Below are positions 6,347 to 7,590 of a stretch of 7,590 nt of DNA, one piece after another. Below the pieces are notes generated by a model. It was given only the letters and a program-made list of their open reading frames with translations, made no database searches and had not been told where the DNA came from. This DNA is from an uncultured Moraxella sp. (lineage in GTDB: Bacteria > Pseudomonadota > Gammaproteobacteria > Pseudomonadales > Moraxellaceae). Position 1 is the stretch's first letter; each line of letters begins with the position of its first letter. The stretch spans positions 1 through 7,590 of the forward strand of contig CAKMOY010000055.1 in the NCBI GenBank assembly GCA_927911235.1, given 5' to 3'. The position numbers and the translations under genes are program-made.

Positions 6347-6367
6347 GCCATTTTTCATAAAAATGGC
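6347..6367 (-). terminator. Hairpin after prs, terminator or attenuator
   Basis: GCCATTTTT (6347-6355) and AAAAATGGC (6359-6367) make a perfect 9-base stem with a 3-base loop, 34 bases after the prs stop. On the minus strand it is followed by ATTTTATT, a moderate U-rich tract. It probably ends or reduces transcription from prs into rplY. Confidence 0.5.
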
Positions 6368-6401
6368 GAAAAGTTTTTACAAATTTAAAATCTTTTAAAG
6401 A

Positions 6402-7361
6402 TTACTGTTGCTCTAACATATCAAACATGGCACTCAGCGATTCTTCGTTGTTAATACGGCGTAACGCTTCAGCTAGCATAGGTGCAATCGACACTTGACG
6501 GATTTTTTCACAGGCTTTGGCAGTATCGGATAACGGAATAGAATCGGTTACCACAATCTCATCAAGATGAGATTCACTAATGGTCTGAATCGCTTTGCCT
6601 GATAACACAGGGTGGGTAATATAGCCTACCACACGTCTAGCACCACGCTCTTTTAAGGCGGCCGCCGCTTTGCACAATGTACCTGCGGTATCTACCATGT
6701 CATCAATAATCACACAATCACGGTCTTTGACATCACCGATAATGTGCATAACTTCTGATTCGTTGGCTTTGGCACGGCGTTTGTCAATGATTGCCAAATC
6801 TGCATCGCCCAATGATTTTGCCATTGCACGAGCTCGTACCACACCGCCCACATCAGGCGATACCACCATCAAATTGTCATAATGTTTTTCACGCAAATCT
6901 TTGAACAATACGGGCGTGCCGTACAAGTTATCTACAGGAATATCAAAAAAGCCTTGAATCTGGTCAGCGTGTAAATCTACCGTTACCACACGGTCAATAC
7001 CTACAATGTTTAGCATATCTGCCACAACTTTGGCAGAGATTGGCACACGAGCCGAACGTGGACGGCGGTCTTGGCGAGCATAGCCAAAATACGGCATCAC
7101 AGCGGTGATACGACCTGCGCTAGAACGGCGTAGGGCATCAGCCATCACCATTACTTCCATCAAATTGTCATTGGTGGGGGCGCAGGTTGATTGCAAAATA
7201 AAAACGTCTTTACCACGCACGTTTTCTTGGATTTCTACAGCGATTTCACCATCAGAAAACTTGGTAACACTCGCCCGCCCAAGCGGGATATGTAGGTTAT
7301 TAGTAACATTTTTTGCCAATTCTGGGTGGGCATTCCCCGTAAAAATCGCCAAGTAAGGCAT
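6402..7361 (-). CDS. prs: Ribose-phosphate pyrophosphokinase (PRPP synthase)
   Basis: Prs joins ribose 5-phosphate and the pyrophosphate of ATP to make PRPP, the precursor of purines, pyrimidines, NAD, histidine and tryptophan. The 319-residue protein is intact, near E. coli's 315. Visible class I motifs are [11 protein letters not shown] (34-44), the regulatory and flexible-loop region [19 protein letters not shown] (89-107), [11 protein letters not shown] with the metal-binding His131, [13 protein letters not shown] (169-181), and the PRPP-binding loop [15 protein letters not shown] (216-230, Asp220 and Asp221). The ATG at 7361..7359 has AGGA seven bases upstream. It stands just downstream of tRNA-Gln and upstream of rplY. 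A long hairpin lies in its leader region. Confidence 0.97.
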   Translation of the reverse strand: MPYLAIFTGNAHPELAKNVTNNLHIPLGRASVTKFSDGEIAVEIQENVRGKDVFILQSTCAPTNDNLMEVMVMADALRRSSAGRITAVMPYFGYARQDRRPRSARVPISAKVVADMLNIVGIDRVVTVDLHADQIQGFFDIPVDNLYGTPVLFKDLREKHYDNLMVVSPDVGGVVRARAMAKSLGDADLAIIDKRRAKANESEVMHIIGDVKDRDCVIIDDMVDTAGTLCKAAAALKERGARRVVGYITHPVLSGKAIQTISESHLDEIVVTDSIPLSDTAKACEKIRQVSIAPMLAEALRRINNEESLSAMFDMLEQQ

Positions 7362-7390
7362 GGTACAGTCCTATATTTTGCACTTTACAA

Positions 7391-7433
7391 TAACACAAAA
7401 ACCTTGATAAAAATTTATCAAAAGTTTGTGTTA
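7391..7433. repeat. Long two-part inverted repeat between tRNA-Gln and prs
   Basis: TAACACAAA (7391-7399) pairs with TTTGTGTTA (7425-7433), and inside it TTGATAAA (7404-7411) pairs with TTTATCAA (7414-7421). That gives 17 base pairs with a 4x3 internal loop and a 2-base tip (or slightly fewer pairs with a larger tip). It is AT-only in the inner part and has no T run directly after it on the minus strand. It could separate or process the tRNA from prs mRNA, or act as a leader hairpin or operator for prs. Confidence 0.55.
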
Positions 7434-7465
7434 AATTGTCATAAATTTAAGATTAGGAAAGAAAA

Positions 7466-7544
7466 TGGCAGGGGTAGCTGGACTCGAAACCAACGGATGT
7501 CAGGATCAAAAACCTGATGCCTTACCAACTTGGACGATACCCCC
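7466..7544 (-). tRNA. tRNA-Gln (anticodon UUG), with about three extra bases
   Basis: The minus strand from 7544 folds as a tRNA: acceptor GGGGGTA with TACCCCT (7 pairs, the first G-U), D-loop AAGTTGGTAA, anticodon stem TCAGG/CCTGA around TTG, T-stem GTTGG/CCAGC, and an encoded CCA end at 7466. It is 79 bases long; the usual tRNA-Gln with CCA is 75-76. The surplus is one base in the D-stem (GTCC for GCC, or a doubled C), one T in the anticodon loop (8 bases, TTTTTGAT) and one T in the T-loop (8 bases, TTTCGAGT). With these the tRNA should not fold or be read normally. Position before prs is the conserved one. Sequence error in short runs is the simplest explanation. Bases 7545-7590 are AT-rich upstream DNA with no promoter I can call. 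Confidence 0.8.
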
Positions 7545-7590
7545 TAAAAACTTTGTTACAATCTATTTTTGACTTAAAAAATTAGATAAT

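Noticed and set aside
1..7590. An undescribed system such as a defence island, retron, CRISPR or toxin-antitoxin pair
   Set aside because: All well-supported genes are known housekeeping families; no spaced repeats, reverse transcriptase, nuclease or toxin motifs were seen. Only the left-edge partial gene remains unidentified.

Overview
The window looks like the chromosome of a Moraxella-like gammaproteobacterium (family Moraxellaceae). The DNA is AT-rich, the proteins read as close relatives of Moraxella/Acinetobacter versions, and the order tRNA-Gln, prs, rplY, pth matches the block I know from that family. The genus call rests on protein resemblance and gene order, not on a search.

Layout. 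Bases 1-207 hold the start of an unrecognised minus-strand gene that runs off the left edge, its well-formed promoter, and a junction where the 5' half of a ychJ-like SEC-C gene is missing (the remnant runs to about 531). Bases 528-2783 are a minus-strand run: a DUF1963/YwqG-like gene, yigZ (IMPACT family), and a YheT-type alpha/beta hydrolase with its own promoter. At about 2827-2867, overlapping divergent promoters face ywqG on one side and the plus-strand pair rsuA-mazG (2906-4433) on the other. mazG converges on panD across a hairpin at 4449-4470. The rest, to 7544, is one minus-strand stretch read from right to left: tRNA-Gln(UUG), prs (PRPP synthase), rplY (L25/Ctc), pth (peptidyl-tRNA hydrolase) and panD (aspartate decarboxylase).

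Function. The content is housekeeping: translation (tRNA-Gln, L25, Pth, RsuA), nucleotide precursors and clean-up (Prs, MazG), and pantothenate/CoA synthesis (PanD). I see no phage, CRISPR, toxin-antitoxin, secretion or defence system. Only the left 200 bases look like possible accessory DNA.

The striking feature is how many core genes are broken by single-base indels, most of them in short runs of one base. rsuA has one (A7), panD one (T5), rplY two (one base lost, one gained), yigZ three one-base losses whose sum restores the frame, and the ywqG 3' end probably one. The tRNA-Gln gene has about three extra bases. Undoing each indel gives proteins of the family's usual length (RsuA 234, PanD 126, YigZ 200 residues). 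Homopolymer errors in the sequence are therefore the simplest explanation, with real gene decay, or reading by slippage, as the alternatives. yheT, mazG, pth and prs are intact.
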